From DASSKA01 sp035690905 (GTDB lineage: Bacteria; Actinomycetota; Actinomycetes; Propionibacteriales; Nocardioidaceae): 30,867 bases of DNA. A program made the position numbers and the translations under genes. Of this stretch, positions 14,801 through 22,230 are shown one piece after another. Positions within the stretch are counted from its first letter, which is position 1, and each line of letters starts with the position of its first letter. The stretch spans positions 1-30,867 of the forward strand of contig DASSKA010000127.1 in the NCBI GenBank assembly GCA_035690905.1. Reading direction: 5' to 3'. Under the pieces are notes generated by a model that saw only the letters and a list, made by a program, of their open reading frames with translations, was not told where the DNA came from and did not search any database.

Positions 14801-15028
14801 ATGGAGACCCGACCCTCCGACGCCTACCTGCGCGCGTTCACGCGGCTCGGAGACCTGGTGGTCGACGGCCGCCTCGACGCTGCGCTCGTGGAGGCCCGGC
14901 GGATGCGCCTGGACTTCCCCGACCAAGCGGCCGCGGTCGCCCACACCGAGGCCTGCCTGCTGGCTCTATCGCGTCTTGACAACGACCGTCACGAACCCAA
15001 TACAGTAGCCGCATGCGTATCGCGGTGA
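14801..15028 (+). CDS. Small ORF that runs into the monooxygenase promoter (possible truncated gene)
   Basis: A 75-codon ORF begins 4 bp after the DinB-family stop. The first ~54 codons have G/C third positions typical of real genes here and encode a helical sequence (SDAYLRAFTRLGDLVVDGRLDAALVEARRMRLDFPDQ) resembling a helical-repeat fragment. From about 14965 codon choice becomes non-coding-like (GCT CTA TCG CGT CTT), exactly where the next promoter begins, and the ORF overlaps the next gene by 16 bp out of frame. It may be a short real protein or the stump of a longer gene cut off by the insertion of the following unit. Not recognised. Confidence 0.4.
   Translation: METRPSDAYLRAFTRLGDLVVDGRLDAALVEARRMRLDFPDQAAAVAHTEACLLALSRLDNDRHEPNTVAACVSR
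14976..15006 (+). promoter_or_regulatory. Leaderless promoter of the monooxygenase/reductase gene
   Basis: The -35 is TTGACA (14976-14981), the spacer is 19 bp, the -10 is TACAGT (15001-15006), and six bases follow before the ATG at 15013. It shares CAATA at the -10 edge and the six-base gap with the promoters at 2472 and 14030. There is also an imperfect inverted repeat TGAC-N7-GTCA across the -35. Confidence 0.6.
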
Positions 15029-17424
15029 TCGGCGGCGGCCCGGGCGGCCTGTACTTCTCCGCGCTCGCCCAGCAGCTGGCGCTGCAGACGGCCGGGCAGA
15101 CCGGGCAGACCGGGCAGCGGCACGAGATCACCGTCTGGGAGCGCAACGCCGCCGACGACACGTTCGGCTTCGGGGTGGTGTTCTCCGACGAGACGCTCGG
15201 CGGCATCGAGCACGCCGACCCGCAGGTGTACGCCGCGATGCAGGCCGAGTTCGCGCTCTGGGACGACATCGACGTGCACGTCAAGGGCGAGGTGGTCACC
15301 AGCGGCGGGCACGGGTTCGCGGCGATGTCGCGCAAGCGGTTGCTGCAGATCCTGCAGGCGCGGTGCGCCGACCTCGGCGTGGACCTCCGGTTCTCCACCG
15401 ACGCCCCGGACGTTGCCGACCTGTCCCGCGACTTCGACCTCGTTGTCGCCTGTGACGGGCTCAACTCGACGGTGCGTGCGACGTACGCCGACACCTTCCG
15501 GCCCAGCCTCGACGTGCGCGACTGCCGGTACATGTGGCTCGGCACCGACAAGGTCTTCGACGCGTTCAAGTTCTACATCGCCCAGACGCCGTACGGCGTG
15601 ATGCAGATCCATGGCTATCCGTACGACGGAGGAGGCAGCACGTTCATCGTGGAGATGACCTCCGCCGTCTGGGAGGCGGCCGGGTTCACCGACCCACCGC
15701 TCGCCCCCGGCGAGTCCGACGAGGCCTCGATCGCCAAGGTGCGCGAGCTGTTCGCCGACGTGCTCGACGGGCACGAGGTGCTGGCCAACAACTCCCGCTG
15801 GATCAGCTTCACCACGGTCCGCAACGAGCAGTGGGTGCACGACAACGTCGTGCTCCTCGGCGACGCCGCGCACACCGCGCACTTCTCGATCGGCTCCGGC
15901 ACCAAGCTGGCCATGGAGGACGCGCTCGCGCTGGCCGCCTGCCTGCACGAGGAGACCTCGGTGGACGCCGCGCTCAAGGCCTACGAGACCGAGCGCAAGG
16001 CGGTGGTCGCCTCCACCCAGCGGGCCGCCCAGGCCAGCCTGGAGTGGTTCGAGAACCTCGGGCAGTACGTCGACCAGGAGCCGTTGCAGTTCGGGTTCAA
16101 CATCATGACCCGTAGCCGCCGAGTCACCTACGACAACCTTCGGGTGCGCGACCCCGAGTTCGTGACCCGGCTGGACCGCTGGTTCGCCGACCACGAGCAG
16201 GCCCACGGGCACGGGGACGGCGACGTGCGGCCGCCGATGTTCCAGCCGTTCTCGCTGCGCTGCCCCGACGGCAGCACCATGCCACTGCACAACCGCGTGG
16301 TGGTCTCGCCGATGGACATGTACGTCGCCGAGGACGGCCTGCCCAACGACTTCCACCTGGTGCACCTCGGCGGCAAGGCGCTCGGAGGCGCCGGCCTGGT
16401 GATGACCGAGATGGTGTGCGTCTCCCCTGAGGGCCGGATCACGCCCGGGTGCACCGGCCTCTGGAACGACGAGCAGCGCGAAGGCTGGCGGCGCATCGTG
16501 GACTTCGTGCACGAGCGGTCGTCGGCGAGGATCGGCCTGCAGCTCGGCCACTCCGGCGCGAAGGGCTCCACCAAGCTGATGTGGGAGGGCATCGACCAGC
16601 CGCTGGAGTCCGGGAACTGGGAGGTCGCCGCCGCCTCCCCGGTGCCCTACCAGCCCGGGCTCAACCAGGTCCCCCGCGAGCTCACCCGCGCCGAGCTGGA
16701 CGCGATCCGCGACGAGTTCGTCTCCGCCGCACAACGGGGCGCCGAGGCCGGCTTCGACCTGCTCGAGCTGCACTGCGCGCACGGGTACCTGCTGTCCGGC
16801 TTCCTCTCCCCGATCACCAACCGGCGCACCGATTCCTACGGAGGCACGGTCGAGAACCGGCTGCGGTACCCGCTCGAGGTTTTCCACGCGATGCGCGGGG
16901 TGTGGCCGTCCGACCGGCCGATGACGGTGCGCATCTCGGCAACCGACTGGGTCGAGGGCGGGCAGACCCTCGAGGACACGCTGGCCGTCGCGCAGGCGTT
17001 CGCGGACGCCGGTGCCGCCGCGATCGACGTGTCCACCGGCCAGGTCACGTCGGCGGAACGGCCCGCGTTCGGCCGCTCCTACCAGACCCCGTTCGCCGAC
17101 GCGATCCGCAACCGCGTCGACGTACCCACCATCGCGGTCGGTGTCATCTCGTCGTACGACGACGTGAACTCGATCCTGCTCGCCGGCCGCGCGGACCTGT
17201 GCGCGCTCGGCCGGGTGCACCTGTACGACCCGAGCTGGACGCTGCACGCCGCCATCGAGCAGGAGTACGACGGACCAGCCGCGCCGTGGCCGATGCCTTG
17301 GCGGGCCGGGCGTCGCAAGCCGCAGACCGGCCGCACCGACGGGCCGAAGCCGCGGCTGGAGCTGATCCGCGACGCAGGAGCGGGCGTCACCCGGCACCGC
17401 CGCTGGCAGCCGAGTCCCTCCTGA
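15013..17424 (+). CDS. Anthraniloyl-CoA monooxygenase/reductase-like flavoprotein fusion
   Basis: This is an 803-residue fusion. Residues 1 to ~395 form an FAD aromatic hydroxylase domain: AVIGGGPGGLY at the start, DLVVACDGLNSTVR, and VVLLGDAAHTAHFSIGSGTKLAMEDA. Residues ~410 to 770 form an old-yellow-enzyme domain, from MFQPFSLRCPDGSTMPLHNRVVVSPM through LQLGHSGAKGS and ELHCAHGYLLSGFLSPITN to NRRTDSYGGTVENRLR. This layout and length are those of 2-aminobenzoyl-CoA monooxygenase/reductase (ACMR) of Azoarcus evansii, which hydroxylates and then reduces the ring to 2-amino-5-oxocyclohex-1-ene-carbonyl-CoA. Close relatives are annotated as salicylyl-CoA 5-hydroxylases, so salicylyl-CoA is the main alternative substrate. 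A 9-bp triplication gives GQTGQTGQ near residue 28. It is transcribed alone from a leaderless promoter. Confidence 0.9.
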   Translation: MRIAVIGGGPGGLYFSALAQQLALQTAGQTGQTGQRHEITVWERNAADDTFGFGVVFSDETLGGIEHADPQVYAAMQAEFALWDDIDVHVKGEVVTSGGHGFAAMSRKRLLQILQARCADLGVDLRFSTDAPDVADLSRDFDLVVACDGLNSTVRATYADTFRPSLDVRDCRYMWLGTDKVFDAFKFYIAQTPYGVMQIHGYPYDGGGSTFIVEMTSAVWEAAGFTDPPLAPGESDEASIAKVRELFADVLDGHEVLANNSRWISFTTVRNEQWVHDNVVLLGDAAHTAHFSIGSGTKLAMEDALALAACLHEETSVDAALKAYETERKAVVASTQRAAQASLEWFENLGQYVDQEPLQFGFNIMTRSRRVTYDNLRVRDPEFVTRLDRWFADHEQAHGHGDGDVRPPMFQPFSLRCPDGSTMPLHNRVVVSPMDMYVAEDGLPNDFHLVHLGGKALGGAGLVMTEMVCVSPEGRITPGCTGLWNDEQREGWRRIVDFVHERSSARIGLQLGHSGAKGSTKLMWEGIDQPLESGNWEVAAASPVPYQPGLNQVPRELTRAELDAIRDEFVSAAQRGAEAGFDLLELHCAHGYLLSGFLSPITNRRTDSYGGTVENRLRYPLEVFHAMRGVWPSDRPMTVRISATDWVEGGQTLEDTLAVAQAFADAGAAAIDVSTGQVTSAERPAFGRSYQTPFADAIRNRVDVPTIAVGVISSYDDVNSILLAGRADLCALGRVHLYDPSWTLHAAIEQEYDGPAAPWPMPWRAGRRKPQTGRTDGPKPRLELIRDAGAGVTRHRRWQPSPS

Positions 17425-17437
17425 CCGCCGGCCCAGC

Positions 17438-17455
17438 CCGTCGAGTGGTCACTCG
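17438..17455. repeat. Dispersed GAGTGGTCAC-type repeat, copy 2, with palindrome
   Basis: CCGTCGAGTGGTCAC repeats 8263-8277 exactly. Here it extends into CGAGTG-GT-CACTCG (17442-17455), a 6-bp inverted repeat. It lies in the ~170-bp gap between convergent genes, 14 bp after a stop codon, where it could form a weak terminator hairpin. Confidence 0.5.
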
Positions 17456-17593
17456 CGGCTTCTTCGGACCCACCAGGATCGACGGGGGCGGGTTCGCGTC
17501 CGCCGTACCAGAGCCGTCCGATGCCACTCGCCAGGAGCGTCTGCTTGCCGTGATGGGCCGCCACCCCCGCTGAGCCTTACCGGCCTCGGTGCG

Positions 17594-18529
17594 TCAACCG
17601 CGACGCATGGGTCGCGTCATCGACACGATGTCGGTAACGGCGGCGATGGTGTCCGGCCCGACGCGGCAGCAGCCACCGACGTACGACGCACCGGCCCGCA
17701 CCCAGTCCGGGACCAGGCCGACGTCGTACGCCGAGCCGCCCACCCAGGTCCTCCCGGCAGCGTCCCAGCCCTCGCCGCTGTTCGGGTACGCCACGGCGGG
17801 TCTTCCGGTGACCTCTACCGCGAGCCGCACCGCGTCGAGCACGTCGCCGGGCGCGCAGCAGTTGACCCCGACTGCGACCACGTTGCCCGCCGAGGCCGCG
17901 ACGGCGAACGCCTCCCGCAGCGGCTGGGCGGCTCGGGTCTGCAGTCCGGCAGCGGAGAACGAGAACCATGCTGGCAGGTCGAGCTGGTCCAGCAGCTCGA
18001 CCAGCACCTCCGCCTCGTCGGCATCAGGGATGGTCTCGACCGCGAACAGGTCCGGGCCGGCCTCGGCCAGCAGCTCCAGTCTGGGGCCATGGAAGTCCCG
18101 GAGCTCGTCTCGAGAGAGCCCGTAACGGCCGCGGTACTCCGAACCGTCGGCGAGCACCGCGCCGTACGGCCCGACCGAGGCAGCCACCCACCGCGTCGTA
18201 CCGTCCTCGGCCATGCTGTCGCGCACGTCGCGGGCGAGGGTGACGCTGCGTCGGATCAGCCGCTCCGCCTCGTTGCTTTCCAGGCCTTCGGCCCGGAAGC
18301 CGGTGATGCTGGCCTGGTAGCTGGCCGTGGTCGCGACGCGGGCACCCGCCTCGTAGTAGCTGCGGTGCACGGCAGCGATCTCCTCGGGTGCGTCCCTCAG
18401 CAACCGCGCGGTCCAGAGCGCGTCGGAGAGGTCATGCCCGCGGTTCTCCAGAGCGTTGGACATCCCGCCGTCCAGCACCACGACCCGGCCGTCAGGCGCC
18501 GGCTCGATGGGAGGAGGTCGTCCGGTCAC
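17594..18529 (-). CDS. mmuM: Homocysteine S-methyltransferase family protein
   Basis: This is a 311-residue single-domain zinc methyltransferase that would move a methyl group from S-methylmethionine or another donor to homocysteine, giving methionine. Zn ligands are visible as Cys in GVNCCAPGDV (about 225-230) and the Cys pair in YVGGCCRVGPDTI (about 288-290). VVLDGGMSNALENRG at the N-terminus and VETIPDADEAEVL are typical of the BHMT/MmuM family, and the length fits. There is no cobalamin domain, so it is not MetH. The GTG start at 18529 has only a weak Shine-Dalgarno. No S-methylmethionine permease is adjacent, so the donor is uncertain. Confidence 0.88.
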   Translation of the reverse strand: MTGRPPPIEPAPDGRVVVLDGGMSNALENRGHDLSDALWTARLLRDAPEEIAAVHRSYYEAGARVATTASYQASITGFRAEGLESNEAERLIRRSVTLARDVRDSMAEDGTTRWVAASVGPYGAVLADGSEYRGRYGLSRDELRDFHGPRLELLAEAGPDLFAVETIPDADEAEVLVELLDQLDLPAWFSFSAAGLQTRAAQPLREAFAVAASAGNVVAVGVNCCAPGDVLDAVRLAVEVTGRPAVAYPNSGEGWDAAGRTWVGGSAYDVGLVPDWVRAGASYVGGCCRVGPDTIAAVTDIVSMTRPMRRG

Positions 18530-18649
18530 GTCTCAAGTCTTGCAGTCGACGACGGGCGGCCGGCTCGCTGTCCGTGTTGCCGTCAGCTTGTTGTGGAGAG
18601 AGCCCTCTCGCAGGGATCTTATGTCGGTGCCGGGCCCTCGAGCTTCTTC

Positions 18650-18804
18650 ATGGTCGACACCGAGTGGGTCAGCGGGTTGGACGCCGACGCCGCATGCGCG
18701 GAGCTGGCGACAGCTCACGCCGACCTGCTCGAGGTGGAGTGCCGGCGACTGGTGCTGGCGGCGCACTGGATCGACCTGCACGCGCCGGCCACCGAGTGTC
18801 CGCG
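18650..18804 (+). pseudogene. Remnant of a DUF222/13E12-type protein (N-terminal fragment)
   Basis: About 50 codons from the ATG at 18650 read DTEWVSGLDADAACAELATAHADLLEVECRRLVLAAHWIDLHAP. This resembles the N-terminus of the DUF222/13E12 proteins that are abundant and often HNH-nuclease-linked in Nocardioides and mycobacteria. After HAPAT the similarity ends and the frame continues only as a shadow of the next gene. The rest of the DUF222 domain and the HNH nuclease are absent. I infer a decayed or deletion-truncated copy. Confidence 0.5.
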
Positions 18805-18812
18805 CCTCCGGC

Positions 18813-18818
18813 TACGGT
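18813..18818 (+). promoter_or_regulatory. -10 element of a probable leaderless promoter
   Basis: TACGGT lies seven bases before the ATG at 18826 and there is no Shine-Dalgarno. No convincing -35 is seen. Confidence 0.35.
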
Positions 18819-18825
18819 TCGCAGC

Positions 18826-19590
18826 ATGGCCAGCGACAACACCTTCGGTCCGGTCGTGGACCGCTGGATCGGGCATCTCGGCTCGGTTCGCGACGTCGTG
18901 CGGCAGGAGCTGGTGGCCCGGCAGCTGGCCCAGCACGTGTCGCAACGGGAGAGCCGGGTGCTCGACGTCGGCTGCGGACAAGGCACCCAGGCGATCCGGC
19001 TGGCAAGGCAGGGCTACCAGGTCACCGGCGTGGACCCGTCGTTGCGGCTCCTCGAACGCGCGCGGGCCAGCACCGAGGCCGAGCCGGTCGAGGTCCGCCA
19101 GCGGCTGAGCTGGCACCAGGGTGATCTCTTCACCGTGCGGGACGAAGAGTGGGACGTCGTGTGCTGCCACGGCGTGCTGATGTACCTGCCGGACCTGCAC
19201 GCTGCCACCGCCGCGCTGGTGCGCCTCGCCCGTCCCGGTGGGCTGGTCTCGCTCCTCACCCGCAACCAGGCGGGTATCGCGATGCGTGCCGGCATGACCG
19301 GGCAGTGGCGCGAGGCCCTCGGCGGCTTCGACGCCACCCACTACACCAACCGGCTCGGCGTCGCCGGCGCCCGCGCCGACCGCCCCGACGCCGTACGCAC
19401 AGCCCTCGAGGCGGCCGGCGCCCGCGTCGGGGAGTGGTACGGCGTGCGGCTGTTCACGGACCACTGGGAGAAGCAGCCGCCGCCGGAGGATCTTGACCTC
19501 CTCGTCGCCGCAGAGGCGGAAGCCGGCCGGCGTGACCCTTACCGCCAGGTGGCGGCCCTGACCCACACAGTGGCGACGCGTCGTCCCTGA
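18826..19590 (+). CDS. Class I SAM-dependent methyltransferase, CmoM/SmtA-like
   Basis: This is a 254-residue Rossmann-fold methyltransferase. The SAM-binding motif is VLDVGCGQGTQAIRLA (45-60), followed by VTGVDPSLRLLERA and an acidic WDVVCCHGVLMYL (motif IV). The second half, VSLLTRNQAGIAMRAGMTGQWREAL then GVRLFTDHW and RDPYRQVAALTHTVATRRP, parallels E. coli CmoM (SmtA), which methylates carboxymethoxyuridine in tRNA. In actinobacteria the tRNA substrate is not established, so I give the family only. The start at 18826 places the SAM motif at the usual distance. It converges on the helicase gene with a 1-bp gap. Confidence 0.82.
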   Translation: MASDNTFGPVVDRWIGHLGSVRDVVRQELVARQLAQHVSQRESRVLDVGCGQGTQAIRLARQGYQVTGVDPSLRLLERARASTEAEPVEVRQRLSWHQGDLFTVRDEEWDVVCCHGVLMYLPDLHAATAALVRLARPGGLVSLLTRNQAGIAMRAGMTGQWREALGGFDATHYTNRLGVAGARADRPDAVRTALEAAGARVGEWYGVRLFTDHWEKQPPPEDLDLLVAAEAEAGRRDPYRQVAALTHTVATRRP

Positions 19591-19591
19591 G

Positions 19592-20971
19592 TCAGCGACG
19601 GCCCGAGCTGAACGCGGCGGCGCCGTGACCACGGCGACGCGTCGAGCTCGCTGGCCTGGTGGCGTCGGGCTGGGAGCCGCCGGTCCGACGATTCTGGCCG
19701 CGCCGCCGACGGCTGCGCCCGTTCGGCGAGCTCTTCTGCGCCGAGCTCTTCTGCGCCGAGCTCTTCTGCGCCGAGCCAGTCGGGGCGGCGGCGGAAAGAG
19801 ACCCGGACAGCACCCGCTCGCCCGGAGCCAGCTCGGCCAGCACCGGGTGGCTGGTGCCCTGGATACGGGTCGTCGTCGGCGCGATCCCGGCCGCCCGGGT
19901 GAGCGCACGGACGTCGCGGACCTGCTCGCTGGTCATCAGGGTGACGACGATGCCGGCGTTCCCGGCCCGGGCAGTGCGGCCCGAGCGGTGCAGGTAGGCC
20001 TTGTGCTCGCTGGGCGGGTCGGCGTGCACGACCAGGGTCACGTCATCGACGTGGATTCCTCGCGCCGCGATGTCGGTGGCGACCAGCGCGGACGCGTCGC
20101 CGCTCTGGAAGGCTTCGAGGTTGCGGGTGCGGGCGGTCTGCCCGAGGTTGCCGTGCAGCTCGACCGTCGGCACGCCGCTGCTGTTGAGCTGGCGGGCCAG
20201 GGTCTTGGCGCCGCGCTTGGTCCGGGTGAACACCACGGTTCGGCCTGGCGCGCTGGTCAGGTCGACCAGGATCGGCAGTCGATGCGCGCGCTCGACGTGC
20301 AGCACGTGGTGGGTCATCGCCTGCACCGGCGAATGCGCCGAGTCGGCTTCGTGCGTGACCGGGTCGGTCAGGAACTGGCGCACCAGCGAGTCGATCGCCC
20401 GGTCGAGCGTGGCCGAGAAGAGCAGCCGTTGTCCACCCGTGGGGGTTTGCGCGAGCAGCCGGCGTACGGCGGGCAGGAAGCCCAGGTCGGCCATGTGGTC
20501 GGCCTCGTCGAGCACCGTGATCTCGACGTCGGCGAGGGTGCAGTGACCCTGCCCGATCAGGTCCTCCAGCCGCCCGGGACAGGCCACGATGATGTCGACG
20601 CCACGCTTCAGCGCGGTCACCTGCGGGTTCTGACCCACGCCACCGAACACGGTTCGGGTGGAGAGGCCGGCCGCCCGCGCCAGCGGCGCCAGCGCCGCGT
20701 CGATCTGGCTGACCAGCTCGCGCGTGGGCGCGAGGATGAGTGCGCGCGGCGCCTTGGAGCGGACCCTGGGGCCGTCCGTGAGCCGGGCGACCAGGGGAAG
20801 CGCGAAGGCATAGGTCTTGCCGGAGCCGGTGCGGCCCCGGCCGAGGACGTCGCGGCCCGCGAGGGCATCGGGAAGCGTGGCGGCCTGGATGGGCGTCGGG
20901 GTGTCGATGCCGAAGCCGGCCAGCACGTTGGACAGACGGGCGGGCACGCCCAGGTCTGGGAATGAGGACAA
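19592..20971 (-). CDS. DEAD-box ATP-dependent RNA helicase
   Basis: This is a ~459-residue DEAD-box helicase. In order: the Q motif (GFGIDTPTPIQAATLP), Walker A GRTGSGKT (~46-53), PTREL, TVLDEADHMADLGF (motif II), LLFSATL (motif III), and in the second RecA domain VFTRTKRGAKTLARQL, ATDIAARGIHVDDV and HRSGRTARAG (motif VI). A basic, Ser/Gln/Lys-rich tail of ~80 residues, probably RNA-binding, holds AQKSS repeats. The start is uncertain. The family usually begins near SSFPDLGVPARL, and the in-frame TTG at 20971 gives that; a TTG at 21073 would add 34 residues that look non-homologous. Likely cytoplasmic, in RNA unwinding or cold adaptation. Confidence 0.88.
   Translation of the reverse strand: MSSFPDLGVPARLSNVLAGFGIDTPTPIQAATLPDALAGRDVLGRGRTGSGKTYAFALPLVARLTDGPRVRSKAPRALILAPTRELVSQIDAALAPLARAAGLSTRTVFGGVGQNPQVTALKRGVDIIVACPGRLEDLIGQGHCTLADVEITVLDEADHMADLGFLPAVRRLLAQTPTGGQRLLFSATLDRAIDSLVRQFLTDPVTHEADSAHSPVQAMTHHVLHVERAHRLPILVDLTSAPGRTVVFTRTKRGAKTLARQLNSSGVPTVELHGNLGQTARTRNLEAFQSGDASALVATDIAARGIHVDDVTLVVHADPPSEHKAYLHRSGRTARAGNAGIVVTLMTSEQVRDVRALTRAAGIAPTTTRIQGTSHPVLAELAPGERVLSGSLSAAAPTGSAQKSSAQKSSAQKSSPNGRSRRRRGQNRRTGGSQPDATRPASSTRRRGHGAAAFSSGRR
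19728..19772. repeat. 15-bp x3 in-frame tandem repeat in the helicase tail
   Basis: GAGCTCTTCTGCGCC is repeated three times without change. On the minus strand it encodes (AQKSS)x3. Perfect identity suggests recent slippage. Confidence 0.9.
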
Positions 20972-21162
20972 GTCAAGATCGCTATCTGTGTTGGTGTCTC
21001 GCCGACAGCCGGGAATCCGAAGGCCTCGGCCGGCTACGCACGGAGCACTGTCACGGCTACGACATGCGGTCAACTCGCGGCGAGAGCTCGACGAGCTGTG
21101 CCACCAGGTTACCGGAAACCGGTCGAAACACCCGAATCGACGACGTGCCGACCGTCACACCT

Positions 21163-22104
21163 TCAGCTCCTGGACAGCGCCTCGATCGCCGAGCACCACC
21201 GGGCCAGGTCCTCGGCGGGGTCGAGCTGTGCGGAGCGAGCACGCGCCTTCCGAGAGGCAGCTCGCCAGCGTGCAGGCTCCTCGAGGAGCTCTCGGATCGC
21301 GGTGATCCAGGCCGCCGGGTCGTCGCGGTCGAGGTAGATTCCCGCCTCGCCGAGCGACTCCCGCAGGCCCGGGGTCGGGTGCGCGAGCACCGGGATCCCC
21401 GAGGCCATCGCCTCGACGCCGACCCGACCCCACGACTCGTAACGAGAGGGCATCAGCACCAGGCGGCTGGACCGGTAGACCGCGCGCATGTCGGTGCCGT
21501 GCTCTCGCAGCTCCACGTTCGGCAGCGCCCGCACGATCTGCTCGCCGTAGGAACCGTGCACGCCCAGGAACCGCACGTCGGGCATCGCCTCGGCAAGAGT
21601 CCAGAACAGATGACCGCCCTTGGCCGGGCTCAGGTTGACCAGGCACACCTTCGAGCCCGAGCGGGTCTTGTACTCCGATGCGCACACCGGAGGCCTGATC
21701 ACGATGCTGTTGCCGCGATGCCCGAGCTCAGCGGCCACCCACTCGCTGTTGTAGACCAGCAGCGCGGCCGGCTTGTCCAGCTGCTTCCTGGAGTACGGGC
21801 GCGTTCCGTGCACGACGTTGACGAACGGCTGGCGGTTGCTCTCCGCGATCGTGGCTGCGGCACCCACGTTGTGGAGGTGCGAGACGATCACATCGGCCGT
21901 CCCCCAGTCGGGCGCGCTGGATCCCGTCGGATGGACGACAACGCCGTCGAGCGCGTACTGCGTTCCCTGCCCGCTGGGATGGGTGAGCCACACGTGGACC
22001 CGGTGGTCGCGTTCGACGAGCGCCCGGAACATGGCGTGCAGCATCAGGTCCGCACCGCCGCAATGGGCCGGCGGGTACAGGTGCAGCAGCGCATCGACAC
22101 GCAC
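21163..22104 (-). CDS. Glycosyltransferase family 4 protein
   Basis: This is a 313-residue GT-B glycosyltransferase. The N-terminal MRVDALLHLYPPAHCGGADLMLHAMFRALVERDHRVHVW is the acceptor-side Rossmann domain. The C-terminal MPSRYESWGRVGVEAMASGIPVLAHPTPGLRESLGEAGIYLDRDDPAAW is the nucleotide-sugar domain with the E-x7-E pattern (E in YESWG and in GVEAMASG). No signal peptide or membrane segment is seen. The GTG at 22104 is chosen because AGGGAG sits 5 nt upstream; the frame extends further up but without coding character. No other polysaccharide genes are nearby, so donor and acceptor are unknown. A palindrome at 22119-22131 may regulate it. Confidence 0.85.
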   Translation of the reverse strand: MRVDALLHLYPPAHCGGADLMLHAMFRALVERDHRVHVWLTHPSGQGTQYALDGVVVHPTGSSAPDWGTADVIVSHLHNVGAAATIAESNRQPFVNVVHGTRPYSRKQLDKPAALLVYNSEWVAAELGHRGNSIVIRPPVCASEYKTRSGSKVCLVNLSPAKGGHLFWTLAEAMPDVRFLGVHGSYGEQIVRALPNVELREHGTDMRAVYRSSRLVLMPSRYESWGRVGVEAMASGIPVLAHPTPGLRESLGEAGIYLDRDDPAAWITAIRELLEEPARWRAASRKARARSAQLDPAEDLARWCSAIEALSRS

Positions 22105-22118
22105 GTTGGCTCCCTGTT

Positions 22119-22131
22119 GACCTTGAAGGTC
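22119..22131. promoter_or_regulatory. Palindrome GACCTT-G-AAGGTC upstream of the glycosyltransferase
   Basis: This perfect 6+1+6 palindrome lies between a TAGCAT -10 candidate (minus strand, 22139-22134) and the Shine-Dalgarno of the GT4 gene, a typical repressor operator position. Confidence 0.4.
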
Positions 22132-22230
22132 GGATGCTACAGCCGCACGTGCCCCGACCCCGCGAAACCAGGGCATTCGCGAGCCGGTCCGGCGCGTGCA
22201 CGTCGCGCCGTCTCAGCCGAACGACACGGG

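Noticed and set aside
15013..17424. Calling the fusion a salicylyl-CoA 5-hydroxylase
   Set aside because: This is a common automatic name for this architecture. The FMO/OYE fusion with ligase, beta-oxidation and RidA neighbours fits anthraniloyl-CoA monooxygenase/reductase better; salicylate is kept as an alternative.
20972..21073. N-terminal extension of the DEAD-box helicase to the TTG at 21073
   Set aside because: The extra residues are Cys/Arg-rich without similarity to the family, and the usual N-terminus begins near SSFPDLGVPARL.
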